From Aestuariispira insulae (GTDB lineage Bacteria > Pseudomonadota > Alphaproteobacteria > UBA8366 > Aestuariispiraceae): a stretch of 64,000 bases of DNA. A program made the position numbers and the translations under genes. The notes below the pieces were generated by a model. That model was not told the DNA's origin, did not search any database, and saw only the letters and a list, made by a program, of their open reading frames with translations. Location of the stretch: positions 124,001-188,000 of the forward strand of contig NZ_QRDW01000001.1 of assembly GCF_003385955.1 (NCBI RefSeq), in the 5' to 3' direction. Position 1 is the first letter of the stretch, and every line of letters starts with the position of its first letter. This document shows, piece after piece, positions 45,691 through 55,769 of this stretch.

Positions 45691-46317
45691 GTGCGTCGTA
45701 TATTTTTTACTTTTTTCCTGGCATGTTTTGTCGCGTTTTCAGGACAGGCAAATGCCTCGGGATCGCAAACCGACCTCAAAGCCGCTGAAAAATTTGTCAG
45801 CGCTTTGGGCGAACGGACAATCAAATCTCTAAAGGGGCGCTCCGTTGACGACCCTAAGCGCGTCACCCTCATGCGCGACCTGTTGGCCGAATCCCTTGAT
45901 ATTGAGCGTATCGGCCGCATTGTGCTGGGCACCCAGTGGCGCAAGGTCGATAAGAGTCAGCAGAAGGCCTATCAAGAGATCTTCCGTGAATATGCCCTGA
46001 TGAAATATGCGGTACTTGTTTCCGGATATGATGGTGAAACCTTCAGCATCACCAACAGCCAGCAAGCAGGTCGAAGCGACGCCATGGTATTCACAGACAT
46101 CCTGAAAGACGGCAAGCCCCTTGCCGCTGTGGGCTGGCGCATCACCACACAGAAAGGTGAGCTAAAGATCCTTGACGTGAAAGTCGAGAAAATCAGCATG
46201 GTTCAGACTGAAAAAAGCCAGTTCCAGACCGTTCTGCAAAAAGAGGGTTTTGACGGCCTTCTCTCTCAGCTCCAGCAGCAGTTGGATAAGATGGAAGCCA
46301 AGCTGGCCTCTAACTGA
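45691..46317 (+). CDS. MlaC/Ttg2D-family phospholipid-binding periplasmic protein
   Basis: Periplasmic lipid carrier of the MlaC family (208 residues): signal peptide residues 1-23 (ANA cleavage), then the helical-barrel domain with LAESLDIERIGRIVLGTQWRKV, SGYDGETFSI and DGKPLAAVGWRI. Start is the GTG at 45691 with GGAGG eight bases upstream; a TTG-initiated longer frame has no ribosome site. The partner ABC genes mlaFEDB are absent here, so it is an orphan or hopanoid-type (HpnM-like) homologue. A terminator follows. Confidence 0.88.
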   Translation: MRRIFFTFFLACFVAFSGQANASGSQTDLKAAEKFVSALGERTIKSLKGRSVDDPKRVTLMRDLLAESLDIERIGRIVLGTQWRKVDKSQQKAYQEIFREYALMKYAVLVSGYDGETFSITNSQQAGRSDAMVFTDILKDGKPLAAVGWRITTQKGELKILDVKVEKISMVQTEKSQFQTVLQKEGFDGLLSQLQQQLDKMEAKLASN

Positions 46318-46345
46318 CAAACACCGGTTTTCATCTCCAAAAACC

Positions 46346-46384
46346 AAGGGGCGCGACCGATATGGATCGCGCCCCTTTTTTGTT
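46346..46384 (+). terminator. rho-independent terminator of the mlaC-like gene
   Basis: A GC-rich stem of about 13 pairs (46346-46358 with 46364-46376) is followed by a T-tract of six. Confidence 0.85.
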
Positions 46385-46410
46385 TTTCATTCAAGCAGTT
46401 AGCGGCCAGA

Positions 46411-46902
46411 TCAGCGGGCAGGACCGTAACCAAAGGTATGAAGCAGGAATCGCTCCAGCCTGTTCAATACCGCCCCGGTATATTGGAGCTGCTCGGAATT
46501 AATCCCAGTCTCGGCCAATTTGTCAGATTGCAGTTCAAGGATTTCGTTCACCTTATCGCGAACGTCTTTTCCTTTATCGGACAGGCGCACCCGAATAGAC
46601 CGGCGGTCATGGGTAGATCGTTCCTGGATTAAATAGCCATTTTCGACCATCTTGCGCACATTGTAGGAAACATTGGATCCCAGGTAATAGCCACGGTGGG
46701 TCAATTCACCGACGGTCAGCTCATCATCACCGATATTATACAGGATCAGGGCCTGAATATTGTTGATATCACGAACCCCCAGCCGGTCAATCTCCCCTTT
46801 GACTACTTCCAGGAACTGACGGTGAAGCCGCTCAATCAACCGAATGGCATTGAGATAGTCGTCTTTCAGACCCAAGTTATTTTCTTCGACGGTTTGGTTC
46901 AT
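46411..46902 (-). CDS. MarR-family regulator, LdtR-like
   Basis: Winged-helix regulator of 163 residues resembling LdtR of Liberibacter, which controls L,D-transpeptidase and stress genes. Conserved marks include YLNAIRLIERLHRQFLEVVK, IQALILYNIGDDELTVGEL and the winged-helix signature THRGYYLGSNVSYNVRKMVE (about residues 67-86), and RSTHDRRSIRVRLSD. The start at 46902 follows family N-termini; a frame from 46962 is longer. It is convergent with the mlaC-like gene. Confidence 0.9.
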   Translation of the reverse strand: MNQTVEENNLGLKDDYLNAIRLIERLHRQFLEVVKGEIDRLGVRDINNIQALILYNIGDDELTVGELTHRGYYLGSNVSYNVRKMVENGYLIQERSTHDRRSIRVRLSDKGKDVRDKVNEILELQSDKLAETGINSEQLQYTGAVLNRLERFLLHTFGYGPAR

Positions 46903-47018
46903 GCTTGAACTATCACTAATATTGAGAGATTTCAGGCTACTATAAACTCCGCAAGAGCCCACGCAAAGTACTTACTTTGAACAATACTATAGCTGAATGG
47001 ACCTTGTGCAACATTTCA

Positions 47019-47906
47019 CTACTTCCGCCCCCCTCTAATCATTTCAATTATTCCGGAAAAATCCGTCAGTTCCTTGCCTGATTCAGCAAACTTCCGGTAA
47101 AGCTCCGCAGCATGACGCCCCAACTCCGTTTCCGCACCAACCTTTTGTGATGCCTCCTGGGACAGGCGCAGGTCTTTAAGCATCATGGCAGTCGCAAAAC
47201 CGGGTTGATATCCTCGGTTGGCCGGCGAGCCCGGCACCGGTCCAGGCACCGGACAATAGGAGGTCAACGACCAGCATTGCCCGGAAGCGGTTGAGGCAAC
47301 GTCAAACAATTTCTGATGATCAAGCCCCAGCTTTTCCGCGAGAACAAACGCTTCGGCGACGGAAATCATCTGGATTCCCAGCATCATATTGTTGCAGATC
47401 TTTGCCGCCTGCCCCGTTCCCGCACCGCCACAATGGACCAGAGTCTTGCCCATAACCTCCAGATAGGGCTTTGCCCGTTCAAATGCCGCTGGCTCACCGC
47501 CAACCATGAAGGTGAGCGTCCCCGCCTCCGCCCCGGCCACTCCTCCGGAGACAGGCGCATCCAACATCAAAAACCCCTGCTTTCCAGCCTCGGCCTCTAC
47601 ATCCCGGGCCGTCGCCACATCAATCGTGGAACAATCGATGAGCAATGTAGAATCGCCCGCATGTTTCAAAACCGTATCGAGATAAACATTGCGCACATGC
47701 GGTCCGGCCGGCAGCATGGTGATCACAACATCCACATCCTTCACTGCATCCGCCGAATCAACCGCGGGTATTGCGCCTTTATCCGCTATCGCACGCACTA
47801 ACGCCGGGGAGAGGTCAAAAACCTTCACATCGTGCCCGGCACATACCAGGTTTGATGCCATCGGCCCTCCCATATGCCCCACACCAATGAAACCGATTTT
47901 TGCCAT
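47019..47906 (-). CDS. mmsB: 3-hydroxyisobutyrate dehydrogenase
   Basis: Oxidises 3-hydroxyisobutyrate to methylmalonate semialdehyde in valine catabolism. The NAD loop GFIGVGHMGGPMA is at residues 4-16, DAPVSGGVAGAEAGTL lies near 118-133, and catalytic Lys is in GQAAKICNNMM. Start at 47906 chosen because the Rossmann strand begins there; GGGAGG is six bases upstream. 295 residues. Third gene of the valine operon, 84 bp after the hydrolase. Confidence 0.95.
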   Translation of the reverse strand: MAKIGFIGVGHMGGPMASNLVCAGHDVKVFDLSPALVRAIADKGAIPAVDSADAVKDVDVVITMLPAGPHVRNVYLDTVLKHAGDSTLLIDCSTIDVATARDVEAEAGKQGFLMLDAPVSGGVAGAEAGTLTFMVGGEPAAFERAKPYLEVMGKTLVHCGGAGTGQAAKICNNMMLGIQMISVAEAFVLAEKLGLDHQKLFDVASTASGQCWSLTSYCPVPGPVPGSPANRGYQPGFATAMMLKDLRLSQEASQKVGAETELGRHAAELYRKFAESGKELTDFSGIIEMIRGGRK

Positions 47907-47989
47907 GACACAGCCTCCCTGAAATGAAGAAACCGGCACCAGGGCAACCTGGAACCGGTTTTCATCATATAAAGAGCGACCAGACCTGT

Positions 47990-49048
47990 TTAGGAAAAAC
48001 TGAGGTCCCGTGCGCCAAGGGGCTCAAACGCCTTGCTAATATCGGCATCCGCCACGTCCGTTAACGCGGCTGGTTTCCAGGTGGGGTTATGATCCTTGTC
48101 CACAAGCACCGATCGAATGCCCTCATAAAAATCATGACCCGCCATGCAAGCCTGACTCAAACGGTACTCCATGATCATGCAGTCATCAAAACCAAGCTTA
48201 CGTCCCCGCCGTAACTGCTGGAAGGAAAGCTTCATAGAGGTCGGTGACTTCTTAGACAGAAACTTCAGGGTCTCCGCCGCAAAATCACTGCCTTCCGCCT
48301 CCAGAACTGACAGGATCTCCTCAACCGAATCTCTGCCAAAGCATCGGTCAATCGCGTCAAAATTGGCTGCGATCGGCGCCGCATCAGCCACGCCCGCATA
48401 ACGTTCAACGAGCGAATCGACGATGGACTGTGCCGCACCAGCCCCCCAATCCGCTGCTGTGAGATCCGCCTCCAGACACTCAAGATCACCTGATTTCAAA
48501 ATGTCGGTTGCAATACCGGTCGCCAGACAGTCTGCCGCCTTCAGCCGCGCGCCCGTCAGCGCCAGATACATACCGCTCTCACCAGGGCATTTATTCAAAA
48601 ACCAACTGCCGCCCACATCCGGAAACAGGCCAATGGCGGTTTCAGGCATGGCAAAAAGCGTGGTTTCCGTGACAATCCTGTGGCTTCCATGAACAGACAA
48701 ACCAACGCCGCCGCCCATGGTAATCCCATCTAGGAACGCAATATAGGGTTTGTTCAACTGATGGATACGCCGGTTCAGGATATATTCCTCGCGGAAGAAA
48801 TCCTGGGTCAGCGGATCACCTTTTTTACCGGCCTCCCAAACCGCGCGCACATCACCGCCGGCACAAAATGCCTTTTCCCCCGCTCCTTTGATCAGGATCG
48901 CATGCACCTGATCATCATCGGACCATTTCCGCAGCACGGGATCCAATTCACGGATCATGCCCAAGGTCAGGGCATTCAGGGCCTTGGGGCGATTCAAGGT
49001 AACAATGCCAACGCCGCCTTTTACGTCAAACAGGATTTCAGCTTCCAT
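47990..49048 (-). CDS. 3-hydroxyisobutyryl-CoA hydrolase
   Basis: Crotonase-fold hydrolase that releases 3-hydroxyisobutyrate from its CoA ester. It has the oxyanion region GEKAFCAGGDVRAVWE (residues about 55-70) and the pair of acidic residues in MPETAIGLFPDVGGSWFL, typical of HIBCH rather than simple hydratases. The long C-terminal tail (to 352) is also HIBCH-like. It sits between isobutyryl-CoA dehydrogenase (19 bp) and mmsB, in pathway order. Confidence 0.92.
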   Translation of the reverse strand: MEAEILFDVKGGVGIVTLNRPKALNALTLGMIRELDPVLRKWSDDDQVHAILIKGAGEKAFCAGGDVRAVWEAGKKGDPLTQDFFREEYILNRRIHQLNKPYIAFLDGITMGGGVGLSVHGSHRIVTETTLFAMPETAIGLFPDVGGSWFLNKCPGESGMYLALTGARLKAADCLATGIATDILKSGDLECLEADLTAADWGAGAAQSIVDSLVERYAGVADAAPIAANFDAIDRCFGRDSVEEILSVLEAEGSDFAAETLKFLSKKSPTSMKLSFQQLRRGRKLGFDDCMIMEYRLSQACMAGHDFYEGIRSVLVDKDHNPTWKPAALTDVADADISKAFEPLGARDLSFS

Positions 49049-49067
49049 TCCGATTTCTCACCCTTTA

Positions 49068-50204
49068 TCAACCAATCAGTTTTCGCGCGATGATAACGCG
49101 CATGATTTCATTTGTGCCTTCCAGGATCTGATGGACCCGGAGGTCCCGAAGATAACGTTCTATGGGGAAATCCTTAAGATAACCATAGCCGCCATGCAAC
49201 TGCAGCGCCTCGTTAACAACGGAAAAACCGGTATCCGTGGCCAGCCGTTTCGCCATTGCGCAATATTGGGTGGCATCGGGATGCTTGCCATCCAGCGCAC
49301 TGGCGGCCCGGTGCAACATCAGGCGGGCGGCCTCCAGCTCGGTTGCCATGTCCGCCAGTTTGAACTGCAGCGCCTGGAATTGATCCAGCCTGCGCCCAAA
49401 CTGCTTTCGCTCCGCCATATAAGATTTTGCCGCCTCAAGACTGGCCCTTGCCCCGCCAAGCGAACAGGCGCCGATATTCAGCCGGCCACCATCAAGACCG
49501 GCCATGGCGATAGCGAACCCCTGCCCCTCCGAACCCACCAGGTTTTCAACCGGAATGCGGCAATCATCAAACTGAACCGATGAGGTCGGTTGGGATTTCC
49601 AGCCAAGTTTTCTTTCCTGGGCACCAAAGGACAGGCCAGATGTGCCATTTTCAACAACAAAACAGGAAATGCCTTTGGGCCCCTCTTCCCCGGTTCGAGC
49701 CATGACCACATAGATGTCGCTGCGTCCGCCACCGGATATGAAGGCCTTGGCACCATTCAGGACATAATGGTCACCATCTCGGACTGCCCGGGTCTTGAGC
49801 GACGCTGCGTCCGATCCCGCCGAAGGTTCCGTCAGGCAATAAGAGGCAAAATGATCCATCACCATCAGTTTCGGCAACACCCGTGCCCGCAAGTCATCAT
49901 TGCCGAACCGGTCGATCATCCAACTCGCCATGTTATGGATTGAGATATAAGCCGCCGTGGAAGGACAGGCAGATGCCAACTCTTCAAAGATAATCGCGGC
50001 ATCCAACCGTGTCAGCTCTGAGCCACCATGCTCGGCCCGACAATAGATGCCCCCAAACCCGAGTGCCGCCCCTGCCCGCAGGGTCTCTTCCGGGAAGATT
50101 GACTGATCATCCCATTCCTCTGCATTCGGCAATATTTCATTATTGGCAAAATTCCGGGCCATCTCCTGGAAGGAACGCTGGTCTTCGGTCAGGTCAAACT
50201 GCAT
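49068..50204 (-). CDS. isobutyryl-CoA dehydrogenase
   Basis: FAD acyl-CoA dehydrogenase of 378 residues. It has EDQRSFQEMARNFANNEI at the N-terminus, YCLTEPSAGSDAASLKT near 128-144, RKQFGRRLDQFQALQFKLADM, and the catalytic Glu in HQILEGTNEIMRVIIARKL (near 363). Neighbours HIBCH and mmsB favour isobutyryl-CoA (ACAD8 type) as substrate. First gene of the operon; a perfect palindrome lies 34 bp before its start codon. Confidence 0.92.
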   Translation of the reverse strand: MQFDLTEDQRSFQEMARNFANNEILPNAEEWDDQSIFPEETLRAGAALGFGGIYCRAEHGGSELTRLDAAIIFEELASACPSTAAYISIHNMASWMIDRFGNDDLRARVLPKLMVMDHFASYCLTEPSAGSDAASLKTRAVRDGDHYVLNGAKAFISGGGRSDIYVVMARTGEEGPKGISCFVVENGTSGLSFGAQERKLGWKSQPTSSVQFDDCRIPVENLVGSEGQGFAIAMAGLDGGRLNIGACSLGGARASLEAAKSYMAERKQFGRRLDQFQALQFKLADMATELEAARLMLHRAASALDGKHPDATQYCAMAKRLATDTGFSVVNEALQLHGGYGYLKDFPIERYLRDLRVHQILEGTNEIMRVIIARKLIG

Positions 50205-50237
50205 GTTTTCCGCCTATCCTCATCATGAAACCCGCCA

Positions 50238-50257
50238 ACCATACGCATGCGTATGGT
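50238..50257. promoter_or_regulatory. perfect 20-bp palindromic operator
   Basis: ACCATACGCATGCGTATGGT equals its own reverse complement. It lies 34 bp upstream of the isobutyryl-CoA dehydrogenase start and 166 bp from metY. Size and placement are typical of a TetR-type dimer repressor site for branched-chain or acyl-CoA catabolism. No cognate regulator is encoded beside it. Confidence 0.7.
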
Positions 50258-50422
50258 GAATTTCAATGAATATCGACGTAAAGCGGCCTCAGTGATTCAG
50301 GTGACTTTAAGAGTTCTTTTATTCGAACGTTTTTTCGTCTTGACGAACGCCGTGGAATTATTGTTCATTACCCAAATGCCGAACAGCCGGCCTGAAATCA
50401 ATGTCTCAATAGGGGAAGACCA

Positions 50423-51724
50423 ATGACCGTCGAGAGCTCCAATCCGGAAACCCTTGTCCTACATGCCGGCTATCGCGCCGACCCGGCCACCGGATCCGTT
50501 GCGGTTCCGATCTACCAAACAACATCCTACCAGTTTGACAGCGCGGATCATGCCCGCAAACTTTTCGCCCTGGAGGAGCTTGGCAATATCTACACCCGGA
50601 TTATGAACCCGACGGTGGATGTCCTTGAAAAACGGATCGCCGCCTTGGAAGGCGCTGTTGCCGCGCTGGCGGTTTCCTCTGGTCAAGCCGCCTCAACTTT
50701 CGCCATCCAGAACATTGCCAAAGCCGGTGACAATATTGTCAGCTCCACCGATCTTTATGGCGGCACCTGGAACCTGTTTGCCAATACCCTGAAAGATCAG
50801 GGGATTGAGGTGCGTTTTGTCGACCCGAGCGACCCGGAAAATTTCCGCCGCGCGACCGATGAAAAAACCCGTGCCTATTACGCCGAAACCCTCCCCAATC
50901 CGAAACTGGAGGTCTTTCCGATTCGTGAAGTCGCCGATATCGGACGGGAATATGGCATTCCCCTGATCGTAGACAATACCGCCGCACCGCTCATCTGCCG
51001 TCCGATCGATCATGGGGCAGCAGTGGTCGTCTATTCCACCACAAAATACATCGGCGGCCATGGCACGACCATCGGCGGTATGATCGTGGATTCAGGGAAC
51101 TTCCCTTGGGAAGACCATCCGCAACGCCAGCCTTATCTGAACCAGCCTGACCCGAGCTACCACGGTGCAGTCTGGACCCAGGCGGTTAAACCGTTGGGCC
51201 CCATTGCGTACATCATCAAGGCACGGGTGACCTTGCTGCGTGATTTGGGCAGTGCGCAAAGCCCGTATAACGCATTCCAGACGATCCAGGGTTTGGAAAC
51301 GCTGCCGCTGCGCATGCGTGAACATAACCGCAATGCCGCCGCCGTTGCGGAATTTCTCAGCAACCATGATCTGGTTGAGACCGTCATCCACCCTAGCCAG
51401 TCCGACGGCATTGCCCGGGAACGCGCTGAAACCTATCTGAAAGGCGGTTTTGGCGGCCTTGTCGGCTTCCACATCAAAGGTGGTCGCGAGGCGGGCGCCA
51501 AATTCATCGATGCACTGAAACTGTTTTACCATGTGGCCAATATCGGCGATGCGCGCTCGCTGGCCATTCATCCGGCGACCACAACCCATTCCCAGTTGAG
51601 CGCCGAAGAACAAGCAGCCAGCGGTGTCACCGATTCCTATGTTCGCCTGTCGATTGGAATCGAACATATCGACGACATTCTGGAAGACCTGGCACAAGCG
51701 CTGGCCGCCAGCAACCAGAATTGA
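50423..51724 (+). CDS. metY: O-acetylhomoserine sulfhydrylase
   Basis: PLP enzyme forming homocysteine from O-acetylhomoserine and sulphide. The 433-residue length is typical of MetY; MetB and MetC are shorter. Marks: HAGYRADPATGSVAVPIYQTTSY at residues 14-36, NPTVDVLEKRIAALEGA, and the Schiff-base Lys in VYSTTKYIGGHGT near 208. GGGGAAG before the ATG gives a good ribosome site. It is divergent from the valine operon and ends at a hairpin terminator. I saw no SAM-II riboswitch in its 218-bp leader. Confidence 0.94.
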   Translation: MTVESSNPETLVLHAGYRADPATGSVAVPIYQTTSYQFDSADHARKLFALEELGNIYTRIMNPTVDVLEKRIAALEGAVAALAVSSGQAASTFAIQNIAKAGDNIVSSTDLYGGTWNLFANTLKDQGIEVRFVDPSDPENFRRATDEKTRAYYAETLPNPKLEVFPIREVADIGREYGIPLIVDNTAAPLICRPIDHGAAVVVYSTTKYIGGHGTTIGGMIVDSGNFPWEDHPQRQPYLNQPDPSYHGAVWTQAVKPLGPIAYIIKARVTLLRDLGSAQSPYNAFQTIQGLETLPLRMREHNRNAAAVAEFLSNHDLVETVIHPSQSDGIARERAETYLKGGFGGLVGFHIKGGREAGAKFIDALKLFYHVANIGDARSLAIHPATTTHSQLSAEEQAASGVTDSYVRLSIGIEHIDDILEDLAQALAASNQN

Positions 51725-51766
51725 TGCCAACGAATAACCCGCATGACAGGTGAAAACAGAGATCTA

Positions 51767-51800
51767 GAGGGCGGCACTTGGCCGCCCTCATTTCTTTTCC
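51767..51800 (+). terminator. rho-independent terminator of metY
   Basis: Nine-base arms (51767-51775 with 51781-51789) around a five-base loop are followed by T-rich sequence, about 40 bp after the metY stop. Confidence 0.78.
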
Positions 51801-51895
51801 CAGCCGAAATAGTCAACAAATAGGACAATAGGTCGCGAGACCATTGTCCAACGGCACTGTCCGGTTTAGTCTCTTGCCACCAAAGCAGGCGTTAA

Positions 51896-52939
<1,044 letters not shown>

Positions 52940-52954
52940 CGAACTGTCGCCCAA

Positions 52955-52987
52955 CGAAAAAAGCCGCCTGTAAGGCGGCTTTTTTGT
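52955..52987. terminator. bidirectional rho-independent terminator after hemB
   Basis: A 12-bp stem (52957-52968 with 52974-52985) is flanked by A6 and T6 between the convergent hemB and the small exported-protein gene. Confidence 0.86.
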
Positions 52988-52991
52988 ATCG

Positions 52992-53486
52992 TCACCCGGC
53001 TGGCGGCCTGGAGACTTTTTCTAGATTTGCATAAATCATAGTGGCCAGCAGCCTCAGCCGCTCCGGCTGTGGGGATGATTGATCCAATTCCGCGATCATG
53101 TCCCGCATATTCCGGCGCGCTGCATCCATCATGCCCAGGAACCAGGCATCCGGGACCTGATCAAGGGCTACAGTTTCCCCGGCTGGCTGGGTCAGAATAT
53201 CCGGCTTCGGTGCCTCGCCCGGCCGCGAGAGCGCCGCCAGTGGAGGAGCCACTTTGGATTCGGCCCGCACCTCCGCTTCGTTCAAGGCAAAGTTGTTTAG
53301 GATATGCGCCAGCCCAACGGCCTTTAACCGGAGTGTCTCCTTGGTGGCGGTGTTAAAGTCCTGTTCGCTCAACTCCTTGGCAAGATTCAAGGCCTGCTCA
53401 TAACTGGCAGCTTCACGCGCCAAGGTTACCCCCGCCGATGCGAAGGTCAGTATAATTACTGTGAAAACAGCCACAAGGTTACGCAC
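52992..53486 (-). CDS. exported hypothetical protein, 164 aa
   Basis: Periplasmic protein without a family I recognise. The start is the GTG at 53486: GGAGGG lies five bases upstream and the product opens with a signal peptide (hydrophobic residues 3-18, cleavage near TLA at 23). A longer ATG frame from 53525 has no such ribosome site. The mature protein is helical and includes LAKELSEQDFNTATKETLRLKAVGLAHILNNFALNEAEV (residues about 36-74). It is convergent with hemB. Confidence 0.65.
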   Translation of the reverse strand: MRNLVAVFTVIILTFASAGVTLAREAASYEQALNLAKELSEQDFNTATKETLRLKAVGLAHILNNFALNEAEVRAESKVAPPLAALSRPGEAPKPDILTQPAGETVALDQVPDAWFLGMMDAARRNMRDMIAELDQSSPQPERLRLLATMIYANLEKVSRPPAG

Positions 53487-53713
53487 TTTTCCCTCCGGGA
53501 GATTCCAGGTCAAAAACAATCGCATGAATAGAAACCAGTCTTCCCATTGATCACAGACCGGTCACTGAAAAGCAATATGGAATTACCTGGGACAGATTTC
53601 CCCCTCGCCGAGGATTGGGCTCTGATGCCGCATTTCAACCACAAAATGTCTCGCCGCCCGATGCAGGACTTTCCGCCTTGCGGCAAATGATATCGTTACG
53701 GGTAATAACGCTG

Positions 53714-53719
53714 TATAAT
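53714..53719 (+). promoter_or_regulatory. candidate -10 element of the serine deaminase gene
   Basis: A consensus TATAAT lies 30 bp before the sdaA start codon. No clear -35 hexamer is visible at the right spacing, so this is only a candidate. Confidence 0.35.
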
Positions 53720-53749
53720 TATAACAATAAAGAATGAGAGAGCTCGAAT

Positions 53750-55126
53750 ATGCCTTTCAGCCTTTTCGAACTGTTCAAAATCGGGATAGGACCTTCCAGT
53801 TCACATACCGTGGGCCCCATGGTCGCGGGCAAACGGTTTTTGACCGATATGAAGGAACAAGGCCGATTTGATCCAATCCACAAGGTTCGGGTTGAACTCT
53901 ATGGATCCCTCGCCCTGACCGGCAAGGGACACAGCACGGATGTTGCCACATTGCTAGGCCTGTGCGGTGAATTGCCGGACGAGGTGGATCCGGATTCCGT
54001 CCCCTCCTTATTGGAGGAGATCCGATCTTCCAGGGGATTGCGCCTTGATGGCCAGAAAATGGTCACCTTCAACGAAGCCGAAGATCTGATCTTCAAATTT
54101 GACGAATTGCTGCCCCATCACACCAACGGTATGCGATTCCTGGCATTCGATGCCTCAGGCACACAGATTGCCGAGCAGGATTATTATTCCATCGGCGGCG
54201 GATTTGTCGCGACCGCAGAGGAATTGGAAGACGGTAATCCGATGGATCACACGGATATGCCCTTCCCATTTGAAACCGCGGCACAGATGCTGACCATGGG
54301 ACGGGAACACGGCTTCACCATTGCCGAGATGACCTTCCGGAATGAGCTCACAAAACATAGTGAGACAGAGATTCGCACCGGCCTCAGGAAAATCCGTGAA
54401 ACCATGCGCAACTGTGTGGATCGCGGCCTCAAGCAGACCGGCATTCTGCCCGGCGGATTGAAAGTAAAACGACGCGCCTTTGCCATCCATGAACAGTTGG
54501 AAGGCAGCCGCGGCCGTAACGAGCATGTGCCCCATGAATCCATGGATTGGGTCAGCCTATACGCCATTGCGGTGAATGAGGAAAATGCGGCCGGCGGGCG
54601 CATCGTCACCGCCCCCACAAATGGAGCCGCCGGTATCCTGCCGGCTGTGCTGCGCTATTATGAGGATTTCTATCCCGGCATCACGGATGAGAAGGTGGAT
54701 GATTTCCTGCTGACCGCAACGGCCATCGGATCCCTGATCAAACTAAACGCCTCCATTTCCGGGGCAGAGGTAGGGTGCCAGGGGGAAGTCGGCAGTGCCT
54801 GTTCCATGGCGGCGGCCGGCCTATGTGCCGCGCTTGGCGGCACCAATGAACAGATTGAGAATGCAGCGGAAATTGCCATGGAACATCACCTGGGCATGAC
54901 CTGCGACCCGGTCGCGGGACTGGTTCAGGTTCCCTGCATCGAACGCAATGCCATGGGCGCCGTAAAGGCAATCAACGCGGCATCACTCGCCTTGAAGGGC
55001 GATGGCACGCATTTCATTTCGCTTGATACCGTCATTGAAACCATGCGCCAAACGGGCCTGGACATGCATTCAAGATATAAGGAAACCAGCCAGGGCGGCC
55101 TGGCGGTGAATGTCACCGAATGCTGA
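53750..55126 (+). CDS. sdaA: L-serine ammonia-lyase, iron-sulfur type
   Basis: Deaminates L-serine to pyruvate. The alpha and beta domains are fused in 458 residues: SSSHTVGPMVAG (16-27) in the first and APTNGAAGILPAVLRYY in the second. The iron-sulfur cysteines sit in EVGCQGEVGSACSMAAAG and MTCDPVAGLVQVPCIERN. The active enzyme is cytoplasmic and oxygen-sensitive in other species. It is transcribed alone; a short terminator follows. Confidence 0.96.
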   Translation: MPFSLFELFKIGIGPSSSHTVGPMVAGKRFLTDMKEQGRFDPIHKVRVELYGSLALTGKGHSTDVATLLGLCGELPDEVDPDSVPSLLEEIRSSRGLRLDGQKMVTFNEAEDLIFKFDELLPHHTNGMRFLAFDASGTQIAEQDYYSIGGGFVATAEELEDGNPMDHTDMPFPFETAAQMLTMGREHGFTIAEMTFRNELTKHSETEIRTGLRKIRETMRNCVDRGLKQTGILPGGLKVKRRAFAIHEQLEGSRGRNEHVPHESMDWVSLYAIAVNEENAAGGRIVTAPTNGAAGILPAVLRYYEDFYPGITDEKVDDFLLTATAIGSLIKLNASISGAEVGCQGEVGSACSMAAAGLCAALGGTNEQIENAAEIAMEHHLGMTCDPVAGLVQVPCIERNAMGAVKAINAASLALKGDGTHFISLDTVIETMRQTGLDMHSRYKETSQGGLAVNVTEC

Positions 55127-55134
55127 TTAAGGAA

Positions 55135-55158
55135 AGGGCCGGTTTATCCGGCCTTTTT
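55135..55158. terminator. rho-independent terminator
   Basis: Stem AAAGGGCCGG with CCGGCCTTTTT around a four-base loop lies between sdaA and the convergent flavin reductase gene. Confidence 0.78.
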
Positions 55159-55169
55159 CATGTTGCGAT

Positions 55170-55661
55170 CTAATCCGACGCCAGTGCATTATAACCGCCG
55201 CGGAAATAAAGCAGCGGCCTAGCATCCTCACGTTGTTTTCTGATTCGGCTGACCTCTCCAACGATAATCTGATGGTCGCCGCCATCATGCACAGCATACA
55301 TCCGGCATTCCATGACGGTCAGGCAGTTCTCCAAAACCGGCACCCCTTCCTCCGTCACCTGATAGTCAATATCCGCAAATTTATCATCTGACTGGCGGGC
55401 GAAATTGTTCGACAGCGCCTGTTGGTCTTCCGCCAAAATATTAACCGCAAAACGGCTGGCGATTGAAAAAGCGTCAAAGCTGAGGGCATTCTTATCCAGG
55501 CAAAAGAGCACCAGCGGCGGCTCCAGCGAGACAGAAGAGAAAGAGTTAATGGTCACACCAACCGGTGATTTATTGTCCAGCATGCCAGTCACGACACAAA
55601 CGCCTGTTGCAAACTGCCCACAGGCGGACCGGAAATCCAAAGCAGTAAAACTATCACCCAT
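55170..55661 (-). CDS. flavin reductase family protein (FMN-binding)
   Basis: Short split-barrel flavin reductase of 163 residues, supplying reduced flavin to a monooxygenase or acting on its own. Family marks: FRSACGQFATGVCVVTG near 9-25, VGVTINSFSSVSLEPPLVLFCLDK (32-55) and FAVNILAEDQQALSNNFA. The start at 55661 is chosen because the frame's first 21 codons are basic and unlike the family. The oxygenase partner is not nearby. It faces away from a methyltransferase gene. Confidence 0.9.
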   Translation of the reverse strand: MGDSFTALDFRSACGQFATGVCVVTGMLDNKSPVGVTINSFSSVSLEPPLVLFCLDKNALSFDAFSIASRFAVNILAEDQQALSNNFARQSDDKFADIDYQVTEEGVPVLENCLTVMECRMYAVHDGGDHQIIVGEVSRIRKQREDARPLLYFRGGYNALASD

Positions 55662-55769
55662 TTGCACTGATTCCACTTTCCATCGCTTCCGCAGGCTCTT
55701 GCCCTGCATTCTTCTTTGGCCCATCTTGTAATCCAGCTTAACAGCGGGGGCGAGGAAAAAAGAGACAAA

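Noticed and set aside
50258-50422. Possible SAM-II riboswitch before metY
   Set aside because: The leader lacks the conserved GCTAAA pseudoknot block and the matching stem; only weak hairpins are present.
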